The notes under the pieces: model-generated
Seen by the model: the letters and a program-made list of their open reading frames with translations, nothing else
Told to the model about the DNA's origin: nothing
Database searches by the model: none
Shown here: in pieces, positions 1 through 6,043 of the stretch
How positions within the stretch are numbered: the stretch's first letter is position 1
Layout of the letters: each line of letters opens with the position of its first letter
Assembly (NCBI GenBank): GCA_027030435.1
Contig: JALVEX010000262.1
Coordinates: 1 to 9,919 of the forward strand
Reading direction: 5' to 3'
Source: Paracoccaceae bacterium
GTDB lineage: Bacteria; Pseudomonadota; Alphaproteobacteria; Rhodobacterales; Rhodobacteraceae
DNA: 9,919 bases
Translations under genes and position numbers: made by a program

Positions 1-1
1 C

Positions 2-220
2 ACCGAGGGGCTCGCCCCCGTGGTGCGGGCCGAGATCTGGGCCGCGCTCTCGGCGCTCAGGGGCGAAAGCGAGATGGCGCTCCTCGTGGTGGACAAATCG
101 CTGCGCGAACTGGGCCGGATCGCCCGCCGCGCGGTGATCCTCGAGAAGGGGCGGAGCGTCTGGTCCGGGCCGATCGGGGAGATCACCCCGGCGCTCGCCC
201 ACCGCCACCTCGGGCTCTGA
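2..220 (+). CDS. livF: ABC transporter ATP-binding protein, LivF type (3' fragment)
   Basis: C-terminal 72 residues of an ABC ATPase; the 5' part lies outside the window. The frame is open from base 2. It begins TEGLAP, which matches the sequence just after the Walker B aspartate in LivF proteins (DEPTEGLAP). A beta strand LLVVDKSL follows where LivF usually has LLVEQN, then a VILEKGRSVWSG segment typical of the family's C-terminal strand pair. LivF is one of the two cytoplasmic ATPases of branched-chain amino-acid/amide (HAAT) importers. The D-K in place of the usual E-Q after the H-loop region is a variant that I believe also occurs in alphaproteobacterial paralogs, so the substrate need not be leucine, isoleucine or valine. 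The gene converges with the minus-strand DsbA-like gene, only 44 nt away. Family assignment is fairly secure; substrate is not. Confidence 0.78.
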   Translation, partial: TEGLAPVVRAEIWAALSALRGESEMALLVVDKSLRELGRIARRAVILEKGRSVWSGPIGEITPALAHRHLGL

Positions 221-238
221 GGGAGAACCGCCCGCCCC

Positions 239-273
239 TTGGCCCTCACCCGCCCGCCCTGGCCTCACCCGCC
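239..273. repeat. short imperfect direct repeat at the convergent gene ends
   Basis: TGGCCCTCACCCGCC (240-254) is repeated with one base missing at 260-273, with 5 nt between. The second copy covers the stop codon of the DsbA-like gene. It probably arose by a small local duplication; no function is apparent. Confidence 0.5.
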
Positions 274-1113
274 GGCGCAGGCCTCCGGCAGCGGCGCGCC
301 GCGCTCATGGGCGATCAGCGCCTCGAGGCGGGCCGGCGAAATCTCCCCCACCACCACGATCCGCCCGATCACCAGCCCCGGCGTGCCGTTGATGCCGAGA
401 ATGCGCGCAAGCGCGCGGGTGCGCGCGACCTCGGCTTCGGTTTCGGGGGAGGCCATGTCGGCCAGCAATTGCTCGGCATCGAGCCCCATCCCTTCGGCGA
501 GCCGGCGCATGTAGTTTTCATCGGCGAGGAATCGGCTGCGCATGAGGCGGCGATGGAAGGCCTCCCCCGCCCCCTGACGGCGCGCCGCGATCGCACCGCG
601 CGCCGCCATCTCGGAAGCCTCGCCGAGGATCGCAAGCTCGTGGCGGTATATCTTCACCCCGGCGCCGGGATCGGCCTCGAGGCGGGAAAGCACCCCCGTC
701 ATCACCCGGCAATAGGGGCAGTTGTAATCGGTGAAGAAGGCGATCGGCACCACGCCGGAGGGCGGCGGGGGGGCGAAGAGCGCGGCGCAGGGATCGCGCA
801 GGAGCGCATTCCTCTCCGCCCTTGCCGCCCCTGCCGCTGCCGCGCGCGCGGCCGGATCGGCCCCCTCTTCCCCGGGCGGCGGCGCAATGCCGATCAGAAA
901 ATCGCCGCGCCGCGAGACCGGCCCGCCGCCGGCGCGCAGGAAGCCGGGCAGGCCGGGGATTTCCTCGAGCGGCCCGATCTTCCGCCCGCGCCCGGAAAAC
1001 ACCGACCAGCCGCCCCCAAGCCCCGCCACCACGAAGAGAGCGAAGCCCGCGCGCAGGAGATTGCGCCGCCGGCCGCTTGCGGGGCGGCTCCCCCTTTCAT
1101 CCCTTCCTGCCAT
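265..1113 (-). CDS. DsbA-like thioredoxin-fold disulfide oxidoreductase, N-terminally anchored
   Basis: 282 residues. A basic N-terminus (GRRRNLLRAGF, residues 14-24) precedes one hydrophobic segment (about 20-37), so the protein is probably anchored in the inner membrane with its domain in the periplasm; the RR could also suggest Tat export. After a Gly/Ala/Arg-rich linker, the thioredoxin-like domain starts near residue 122 with FFTDYNCPYC. The CPYC active site is at 132-135 and the cis-Pro loop GTP at 243-245, with a long helical insertion between them as in DsbA/Com1-type proteins. Such proteins oxidise or isomerise periplasmic disulfides. Cys109 and Cys279 are additional cysteines. I chose the ATG at 1113 because GGAAAGG lies 9 nt upstream; the ATG at 1122 abuts that site, and a longer frame from 1317 would run into uspA. 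The gene is codirectional with the TRAP operon but 151 nt behind uspA, across two hairpins, so co-transcription is uncertain. Family is secure; the partner is unknown. Confidence 0.82.
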   Translation of the reverse strand: MAGRDERGSRPASGRRRNLLRAGFALFVVAGLGGGWSVFSGRGRKIGPLEEIPGLPGFLRAGGGPVSRRGDFLIGIAPPPGEEGADPAARAAAAGAARAERNALLRDPCAALFAPPPPSGVVPIAFFTDYNCPYCRVMTGVLSRLEADPGAGVKIYRHELAILGEASEMAARGAIAARRQGAGEAFHRRLMRSRFLADENYMRRLAEGMGLDAEQLLADMASPETEAEVARTRALARILGINGTPGLVIGRIVVVGEISPARLEALIAHERGAPLPEACAGG

Positions 1114-1153
1114 CCGCCCCATCCTTTCCGGTCTGACCGGCCCATGAATACCC

Positions 1154-1171
1154 CCTTCCCGCGAGGGAAGG
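1154..1171. terminator. perfect 7-bp hairpin, possible terminator or mRNA stabiliser
   Basis: CCTTCCC (1154-1160), GCGA (1161-1164), GGGAAGG (1165-1171). The stem is perfect with a 4-nt loop and lies between the uspA stop and the DsbA-like start. There is no T tract on either strand, so it is not a classic intrinsic terminator. It begins 41 nt upstream of the DsbA-like start codon. Confidence 0.35.
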
Positions 1172-1193
1172 TCAAGCCGCACGGCCCGAGGGT

Positions 1194-1211
1194 GGGCGCT
1201 TGGGAGCGCCC
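1194..1211. terminator. second perfect 7-bp hairpin downstream of uspA
   Basis: GGGCGCT (1194-1200), TGGG (1201-1204), AGCGCCC (1205-1211). It lies 53 nt past the uspA stop on the minus strand. The stem is GC-rich and no T run follows. It may end the TRAP operon transcript or protect its 3' end from exonucleases. A weaker 5-bp dyad (1211-1215 with 1221-1225) adjoins it. Confidence 0.4.
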
Positions 1212-1264
1212 GCCCTGTGGGGGCGAGTCGAGCGGGATAAAGCGATGGCGTCAGGCGCCCGGAC

Positions 1265-1690
1265 TCAGCGCACCACAAGCACCGTCTGCCGGGCGTGGCG
1301 CACCACGCGCGAGGCATTGGAGCCGATCAGGTAATCCTGCATCTCCGGGCGATGCGCGGCGAGCACGATCGCATCGCAGCCGTGATCACTGGCCGCGGAC
1401 AGGATCTGCTGGTAGATCGAGCCGCGGCGCACCTCGACCCCGGCCACCAGATCTTCGGGCGCATAATCCGCAACCAGATCGCGCAGCTCCTTCTCCGCCT
1501 CGCGCATCGCCTTTTCGGCGAAATCCCCCGGAAAGAAGCTGCCCACGAGGGGCATTCCGTAATCGGGAATGACCGTGAGGGCGCGGATCTGCCCGCCGTA
1601 TTTCCGCGCCAGATCGACAGCCACGGGAAGGGCGCGCCGCCGCTCGGGGCGGAAGGCCAGATCGACGGGAACGAGAATGTTCTGAAACAT
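1265..1690 (-). CDS. Universal stress protein, UspA family, TRAP-associated (TeaD-like)
   Basis: 141 residues, a single complete Usp domain. The N-terminal strand FQNILVPVD is the usual nucleotide-binding start. The C-terminal part reads AIVLAAHRPEMQDYLIGSNASRVVRHA and ends in VLVVR. The HRP...DYL.GSNA.RVVRHA pattern resembles universal stress proteins encoded beside TRAP transporters, such as TeaD of the ectoine system, which binds ATP and modulates transport. The usual G-x-x-G before the 9-residue spacer is changed here (A-A-H-R), so nucleotide binding should not be assumed from the motif alone. The start at 1690 has GGAGA 7-9 nt upstream. It lies only 16 nt after the TRAP permease stop, so the two are almost certainly co-transcribed. 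Likely role: a cytoplasmic regulator of the adjacent transporter (inferred from context). Confidence 0.88.
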   Translation of the reverse strand: MFQNILVPVDLAFRPERRRALPVAVDLARKYGGQIRALTVIPDYGMPLVGSFFPGDFAEKAMREAEKELRDLVADYAPEDLVAGVEVRRGSIYQQILSAASDHGCDAIVLAAHRPEMQDYLIGSNASRVVRHARQTVLVVR

Positions 1691-1706
1691 GGGTTTTCTC
1701 CGATCT

Positions 1707-4379
1707 TCAGGCGGCTTCGGGGGTGGGCGGATGTGCGGGCGCATGCCGCGCCCGGCGGCGCTGGAGGAACACGACCAGCCCCAGCAAGAGAAGCGCCGGG
1801 ATGTAGAATATCTCCTTGGGCATGCGCGCGCGCGGCACCAGCACCTGATCGATGACGACGGGGATTTCGTCATTGAAGGTGTCGAATTCCTTGTCCAGAC
1901 GCTCCTTCAGCGCCTGATCCTTGAAATTCCAGGAGAAACCGTCAAAGCGCAGCTTGCCGTCCTCCTCGTAGGCATTGATGCCGACATCTGCCAGCCGGTC
2001 CTCGCCGCTGCCGCCCTTCGCCCCGAGCGTGACCTGGATGTTGGTGCTGGTCAGGCGGTCCGGGTTGTCGAAATCGGGGCCGGTGAGGCGCAGGCGCACC
2101 TGTTCGCCCTCCGGCAGCGCCTCGAGGCTCTGCATCACCGCGCCGCCGGTGCGGGCCTCGAAGGGAGGCTCGATCATGTCGAGCCAGAAGCCCGGCCGGA
2201 ACAGGGTGAAGGCCACAAGGAGCAGGGCCGCGGATTCCCACAGCCGGCTTCTGGTGATGAACCAGCCCTGGGTGGCGGCGGCGAAGAGCAGCATGGCGAT
2301 CACCGCCGTTATGAACACGAAGATCGCCTTCAGCGGCCCCACGTCGATCAGCAGGAGATCGGTGTTGAAGATGAAGAGGAAGGGCAGGAGGGCGGTGCGG
2401 ATGTCGTAGCCGAAGCCCTGCAGGCCCGTCTTGATCGGGTCGCCGCGCGAGATCGCCGCCGCGGCGTAGGCCGCCAGGCCCACGGGGGGGGTGTCATCGG
2501 CGAGGATGCCGAAATAGAACACGAACATGTGCACCGCCACCAAGGGCACGATCAGCCCCGACTTCGCCCCGAGCGCCACGATCACCGGCGCCATCAGCGA
2601 GGAGACGACGAGGTAGTTCGCGGTGGTCGGCAGGCCCATGCCGAGGATCAGCGACATGATCGCCACCAGGATCAGCATGACCATCAGGTTGCCGCCCGAG
2701 AGGGTCTCGACGAGCGCGCCCACCATCGCATGGGCACCCGTAAGCGAGATCGCCCCCACGATCACCCCGGCGGCGGCGGTGGCGATGCCGATCGAGATCA
2801 TGTTGCGCGCCCCCGCGATCATGCCCTCGATCGTTTCGCGAAAGCCACGGGCGAGCTTTTCGCCGAGATCGCCCTCGCCGCGGAAGATCGCCTTCAGCAC
2901 GTGCTGGGTGGTGGCGATGAAGATCATCGCAAGGCAGGCGTAATAGGCCGCGAGCGCGGGGGAGAGCTTGTCGGGCGTGGGCAGGATGGCCCAGAGCAGG
3001 ATCAGGATCGGCAGCAGGTAATAGAGGCCGGTGAGCGCCGTTTCCCCGGCCTTCGGCAGCTCGGTGATCGGCGCTTCGGGATCGTCTTCTTCCAGATCTG
3101 GCTGGCGCGAGGCGATCCACAGCAGCGCCAGATAGGCGATGAGCGCGAGCAGCGCAGCCGCCCCGAGGCTCGTGCCCGGCACATAGGGCGCAATCGCCTG
3201 CATGATGTAGTTCGCCGCCAGGATCAGCAGGGCGAAGCCGATGAAGCCGGCGATGGTGCCGGCGAGCTTCTGCAGGAAGCCGAGCGAGGAAGGATGGCGG
3301 GGCAGGCCCTTGAGATCGAGCTTGCAGGCCTCGAGATGGACGATATAGACCAGCGCGATGTAGCTCACCAGCGCCGGCACCAGGGCGTGCTTCAGAAGCG
3401 TGGTGTATTCAACCCCGGTGAATTCCGCGATCAGGAAGGCCGCGGCGCCCATCACCGGCGGCGTCAGCTGGCCGTTGGTGGAGGCCGCGACCTCCACCGC
3501 TCCGGCCTTCTCGGGCGTGAAGCCGGTGCGTTTCATCAGCGGGATGGTGAAGGTGCCGGTGGTCACCACATTGGCGATGGAGGAGCCCGAATAGAGCCCA
3601 GAGAGCCCCGAGGCGATCACCGCCGCCTTGGCCGGCCCGCCGCGCAGGTGCCCGAGAAGCGCGAAGGCGATCTTGATGAAATAGGCCCCCGCCCCGGCCT
3701 TCTCGAGGATGGCGCCGAACAGCACGAAGAGGAAGATCATCTGGGTCGAGACAGCCAGCGGCTTGCCGAACACGCCCTCTTCCTGCATCCAGAAATGCCA
3801 AACCCCCTTGGTGAAGGAGGCGCCGCCCCAGTTGCCGCCGCCGATGAAGGCATAGGCCATCAGGACGCCGGCCACCACCACCAGCGGCAGGCCGAGCGCG
3901 CGATAGACGGCGATCGCCAGCACAGCAAGGCCGGTCACGGCGACGATCATGTCGATCCGGATCTGGGGATGGGTGAAATCGCCGGCCCGGTTGGCGATGT
4001 TGGAATCCATCACGATCATGTAGAGGATGGTGCCCGCGCCGAGCACGATCAGCACCCAGTCGTAAAGCGGGATCCTGTCGCGGCTGGCGCGTTTCCACAA
4101 GGGATAGCTCATGATCGAGAGCACCAGCGCGAACATCAGGTGAATCTTGCGCGAAATCGAGAGATTGCCGATGAACTGGAAGAACTTGATGCCGGTTGCC
4201 ACCGTGAGGTCCGAAGGCAGGGTGGAGGCGATATAGAGCTGATAGAGCGCCCAGATCAGGCAGATCGCCGGGATCAGCGGGCGCTGCCAGCCCTGCGGAT
4301 TGCGGGCGCCGGTTTCGACCTCGGCGGCAAGCTCTTCCGCCCTTGAGACGTTATCCGGGCGCGTTTGCGATTGCGTCAT
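1707..4379 (-). CDS. TRAP transporter permease, fused DctQ-DctM (TAXI type), with C-terminal DUF3394-like domain
   Basis: 890 residues, a fused small plus large membrane subunit of a tripartite ATP-independent periplasmic importer driven by an ion gradient. Residues about 33-180 hold several hydrophobic segments of the DctQ-like part. The DctM-like part follows with its hallmark stretches: SGSSIANVVTTGTFTIPLM (264-282), STNGQLTPPVMGAAAF (300-315), GMGLPTTANYLV (580-591) and DDTPPVGLAAYAA (628-640). An acidic loop (about 428-440) separates two membrane bundles. After the last core helix, two more helices (about 684-701 and 714-729) lead into a soluble stretch (about 731-853), then a final helix (855-872) and a basic tail. 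This tail resembles DUF3394, known from fused TAXI permeases. The start at 4379 is chosen over 4397 and 4406 because GGGAGGAAACG sits directly before it. The adjacent upstream TAXI binding protein supplies substrate. Substrate unknown. Confidence 0.93.
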   Translation of the reverse strand: MTQSQTRPDNVSRAEELAAEVETGARNPQGWQRPLIPAICLIWALYQLYIASTLPSDLTVATGIKFFQFIGNLSISRKIHLMFALVLSIMSYPLWKRASRDRIPLYDWVLIVLGAGTILYMIVMDSNIANRAGDFTHPQIRIDMIVAVTGLAVLAIAVYRALGLPLVVVAGVLMAYAFIGGGNWGGASFTKGVWHFWMQEEGVFGKPLAVSTQMIFLFVLFGAILEKAGAGAYFIKIAFALLGHLRGGPAKAAVIASGLSGLYSGSSIANVVTTGTFTIPLMKRTGFTPEKAGAVEVAASTNGQLTPPVMGAAAFLIAEFTGVEYTTLLKHALVPALVSYIALVYIVHLEACKLDLKGLPRHPSSLGFLQKLAGTIAGFIGFALLILAANYIMQAIAPYVPGTSLGAAALLALIAYLALLWIASRQPDLEEDDPEAPITELPKAGETALTGLYYLLPILILLWAILPTPDKLSPALAAYYACLAMIFIATTQHVLKAIFRGEGDLGEKLARGFRETIEGMIAGARNMISIGIATAAAGVIVGAISLTGAHAMVGALVETLSGGNLMVMLILVAIMSLILGMGLPTTANYLVVSSLMAPVIVALGAKSGLIVPLVAVHMFVFYFGILADDTPPVGLAAYAAAAISRGDPIKTGLQGFGYDIRTALLPFLFIFNTDLLLIDVGPLKAIFVFITAVIAMLLFAAATQGWFITRSRLWESAALLLVAFTLFRPGFWLDMIEPPFEARTGGAVMQSLEALPEGEQVRLRLTGPDFDNPDRLTSTNIQVTLGAKGGSGEDRLADVGINAYEEDGKLRFDGFSWNFKDQALKERLDKEFDTFNDEIPVVIDQVLVPRARMPKEIFYIPALLLLGLVVFLQRRRARHAPAHPPTPEAA

Positions 4380-4546
4380 CGTTTCCTCCCTGTCCATGCC
4401 CGGCATTGTTGCCTGCCGGTGACACGTAAAATTCCTTTCACCGTGAACGGCAGCCGCCTTGCGCGGCCTTTCCGCCCGTCAGGTGCCCTGAAACTTGCAA
4501 GAAGGGCCGGCGAGGATACCCCGCCGGCCCGTTCTGCTGGCCGGAA
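4380..4546. other. intergenic spacer inside the TRAP operon
   Basis: This 167-nt gap between binding-protein and permease genes contains the hairpin at 4504-4530 and the permease ribosome-binding site (GGGAGG just before 4379). A small dyad, TTCA-CCG-TGAA, is at 4437-4447. I see no convincing internal promoter and no gene. Confidence 0.5.
4504..4530 (-). terminator. strong hairpin between the TAXI binding-protein gene and the TRAP permease gene
   Basis: The 9-bp perfect stem GGGCCGGCG (4504-4512) / CGCCGGCCC (4522-4530) has a 9-nt loop. On the minus strand it starts 16 nt after the binding-protein stop and is followed by TTCTT, a weak T tract. It probably acts as a partial terminator or 3'-end stabiliser, giving more binding protein than permease from one transcript. 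Confidence 0.65.
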
Positions 4547-5509
4547 TTACATCCAGCCCCTTTCCTTGTAATACTTGATCGCACCGGGATGCAGGGGCGC
4601 GGAGAGGCTGTCCTTGATCATTTCCTCGGGCTTGAGGTTGGCGAAAGCCGGGTGCAGCTTCTTGAACTGGTCGAAATTGTCGAACACCGATTTCACCAGC
4701 GTATAGACAACCTCCTCCGGCACGTCGGCGCGGGTCACGAGGGTGGCGCCAACGCCGAAGGTGGTGATGTCCTGATCGTTGTTGTACATGCCCGCGGGGA
4801 TCACCGCCTTGCGGTAGTAGGGGGTTTCCTCGACGAGCTTCTGGATCTCCGGCGTCCAGGCGTTCACGAGGTGCGCGGGGCAGGATGCGAGCGTTTCCTG
4901 GGTGAGCGCCGAGGGGTGGCCCACCAGCCAGAAATAGGCGTCGATCTTGTTGTCGCACAGCGCGGCGCCGGTTTCGGAGGATTTCATCTGCGCCGCGAGC
5001 GCGAGATCGTCACGCTTCCAGCCCATCGTCTTCTCGATCACTTCCCAGGTGCCCAGCGTGCCCGAGCCCGGGTTGCCGATATTCACCCGCTTGCCGGGCA
5101 GATCGGTGATGTTCTGGATGCCCGAATCATCGCGGGCGATGATCGTCACCGGCTCGGGATGGATCGAGAACACCGCGCGCAGCTCCTTGAAGGGGCCCTT
5201 GTCGGCGAATTTCGAGGTGCCGTTATAGGCGTGGTACTGCCAGTCGGACTGGGCAATGCCGAAATCCAGCTCGCCCGAGCGCAGGGTGTTGATGTTGTAG
5301 ATCGAACCGCCGGTGGATTCGGCCGAGCAGCGGATGCCGGTATCCTTGTAGCTCTTGTTGACAAGCCGGCAGATGGCGCCTCCCGTCGGGTAATAGACGC
5401 CCGTCACACCGCCGGTGCCGATCGAGATGTAGCGCTTCTCCTTGGCCTCGGCCACGCCGAGCGAGAGCCCGATCACGGCCGCCGCGGCCAGAATTTTTCC
5501 GAATTTCAT
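4547..5509 (-). CDS. TAXI-family TRAP transporter periplasmic substrate-binding protein
   Basis: 320 residues. It starts with a Sec signal peptide (MKFGKILAAAAVIGLSLGVAEA, cleaved after AEA at about residue 22). The mature protein opens KEKRYISIGTGGVTGVYYPTGG, the classic TAXI (TRAP-associated extracytoplasmic immunogenic) signature. STGGSIYNI (65-73), IAQSDW (85-90) and LPGKRVNIGNPGSGT (137-151) follow, all typical of the ligand-binding cleft. Cysteines at 47, 61, 185 and 210 of the mature domain could form disulfides. The ATG at 5509 is fixed by AGGAGG 6 nt upstream and by the signal peptide; the frame continues further upstream but without coding character. It is the first gene of the TRAP operon and delivers ligand to the fused permease. 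Known TAXI ligands include amino acids and dicarboxylates; none can be assigned here. Confidence 0.95.
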   Translation of the reverse strand: MKFGKILAAAAVIGLSLGVAEAKEKRYISIGTGGVTGVYYPTGGAICRLVNKSYKDTGIRCSAESTGGSIYNINTLRSGELDFGIAQSDWQYHAYNGTSKFADKGPFKELRAVFSIHPEPVTIIARDDSGIQNITDLPGKRVNIGNPGSGTLGTWEVIEKTMGWKRDDLALAAQMKSSETGAALCDNKIDAYFWLVGHPSALTQETLASCPAHLVNAWTPEIQKLVEETPYYRKAVIPAGMYNNDQDITTFGVGATLVTRADVPEEVVYTLVKSVFDNFDQFKKLHPAFANLKPEEMIKDSLSAPLHPGAIKYYKERGWM

Positions 5510-5635
5510 GTCTTTCCTCCTGTTGAACATTGCGTTCCGGTTCGCCTGGTGATGGCTTGCCGTCCGAAGCCGCCCCGGCCCATCTGCGCTATCGGAATGA
5601 TCCCGCGATCGGGGCATGAACGTGCTTCATGATTC

Positions 5636-5669
5636 TGGATCAATGGCAGAACTGCCCATGGTGGATCAA
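5636..5669. promoter_or_regulatory. candidate operator: paired TGGATCAA repeats around a GGCAG-AA-CTGCC dyad
   Basis: TGGATCAA occurs at 5636-5643 and again at 5662-5669, 26 nt apart. A perfect 5-2-5 inverted repeat (5645-5656) lies between them. This is about 130-160 nt upstream of the TAXI binding-protein start, a reasonable place for a regulator site. No regulator family is recognised. Confidence 0.25.
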
Positions 5670-5844
5670 GCCCCGGCACCGAATGAATCCGTGTTTTTCC
5701 CATTCACTTTTCGGTGGCTCCTCCCCCTCTTGGCCCGAATACCGCACCCCTTGCCGCGTCCGCCCACAGGTTTCACCCGCAGGCCGCCCGCGGCAAGGGC
5801 CGCCTTCTTCCGGGCTTCCACGATAAACATGTCTGAACGCATTG

Positions 5845-5860
5845 GGCAACGGTTATTGCC
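5845..5860. promoter_or_regulatory. candidate operator dyad GGCAA-N6-TTGCC
   Basis: A perfect inverted repeat with a 6-nt centre (CGGTTA) in the divergent region, about 180 nt upstream of nagA. It could be a repressor half-site pair or chance. No other copy was found near the genes here. Confidence 0.22.
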
Positions 5861-5913
5861 ATCCCCCGCTTCCCCCGCGGCCCCGGCAAGGCCCTTTCTC
5901 CGTGATCGCGGGT

Positions 5914-5956
5914 GGAGTATGGGTAGGGCATGAAAACACCATACGCCCATATCTCC
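5914..5956 (+). promoter_or_regulatory. two overlapping, mutually exclusive stem-loops upstream of nagA
   Basis: Stem A pairs GGAGTATGGG (5914-5923) with CCCATA-T-CTCC (5946-5956): 10 bp with one bulged T. Stem B pairs GGGC and ATG (5926-5932) with CAT and GCCC (5940-5948): 7 bp with a 2-nt bulge and a 7-nt loop. Both need CCC 5946-5948, so they cannot form fully together. Stem A covers the GGAG and stem B the ATG of the possible leader ORF. It is not known whether the region is transcribed. Confidence 0.3.
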
Positions 5957-6043
5957 CATATCCCCCGTATCTCCATGAGCGGCAGGAACGCAGGCCGAGG
6001 CGCGCTGCGGGGCCCCCGGGCGCGAAGGACAGAACGCGCATGA
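5930..6043 (+). CDS. possible 37-aa leader ORF overlapping the nagA start
   Basis: An ATG at 5930 opens 37 codons (MKTPYAHISHIPRIS..., then an Arg/Gly-rich half). The frame ends in a TGA at 6041-6043 that overlaps the nagA ATG (6040-6042) as ATGA, the arrangement typical of translational coupling. The period-9 repeat at 5949-5974 is in phase and encodes HIS-HIP-RIS. Against it, the only Shine-Dalgarno-like site, GGAG at 5914-5917, is 12 nt away, rather far, and the second half uses codons (AGG, CGA, ACA) that are rare in neighbouring genes. No run of one amino acid suggests classical attenuation. I do not recognise the peptide; it may not be expressed. Confidence 0.28.
   Translation: MKTPYAHISHIPRISMSGRNAGRGALRGPRARRTERA
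5941..5975. repeat. imperfect 9-nt tandem repeat, about four units
   Basis: The units ATACGCCC, ATATCTCCC, ATATCCCCC and GTATCTCCA follow each other without gaps (consensus ATATCYCCC). They are conspicuous in an otherwise GC-rich stretch, and the downstream three are exact 9-mers. Confidence 0.6.

Larger units (their letters stand above)
5510..6039. other. 530-nt divergent regulatory region between the TAXI operon and nagA
   Basis: It holds no clear full-length gene. It contains the binding-protein ribosome-binding site (5516-5521), two copies of TGGATCAA (5636-5643, 5662-5669), dyads at 5645-5656 and 5845-5860, a small GC hairpin (5790-5803), overlapping stem-loops at 5914-5956 and a possible 37-codon leader ORF running into nagA. 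I could not identify a convincing sigma-70 promoter for either flanking gene by eye. Confidence 0.6.

Noticed and set aside
1114..1317. A 68-residue N-terminal extension of the DsbA-like protein, starting at 1317
   Set aside because: It would overlap uspA by 53 nt and cross the two hairpins, and lacks family similarity. The ATG at 1113 has a ribosome-binding site and leads straight into the membrane anchor.
1689..4346. An 885-codon open frame on the plus strand, exactly opposite the TRAP permease, and similar long frames opposite the DsbA-like gene, the TAXI gene, nagA, the secreted protein and the ABC binding protein
   Set aside because: All share the same phase: the antisense first base lies on the sense third base, so antisense stops require TTA, CTA or TCA sense codons, which are rare in this GC-rich genome. 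The products are His/Arg/Asp/Gln/Glu-rich mirror images of the sense proteins, and the sense strands match known families.
5666..5830. A minus-strand 54-codon frame (starts MFIVEARKKAALAAGG) in the divergent region
   Set aside because: Its first 30 or so codons have coding-like GC3, but there is no Shine-Dalgarno site before the ATG and the second half loses the bias. Conservation in relatives would be needed to revive it.
5842..6039. A 66-residue N-terminal extension of nagA
   Set aside because: NagA proteins start close to the position of the 6040 ATG. The extension is proline/arginine-rich without family similarity, and the length from 6040 fits the family.
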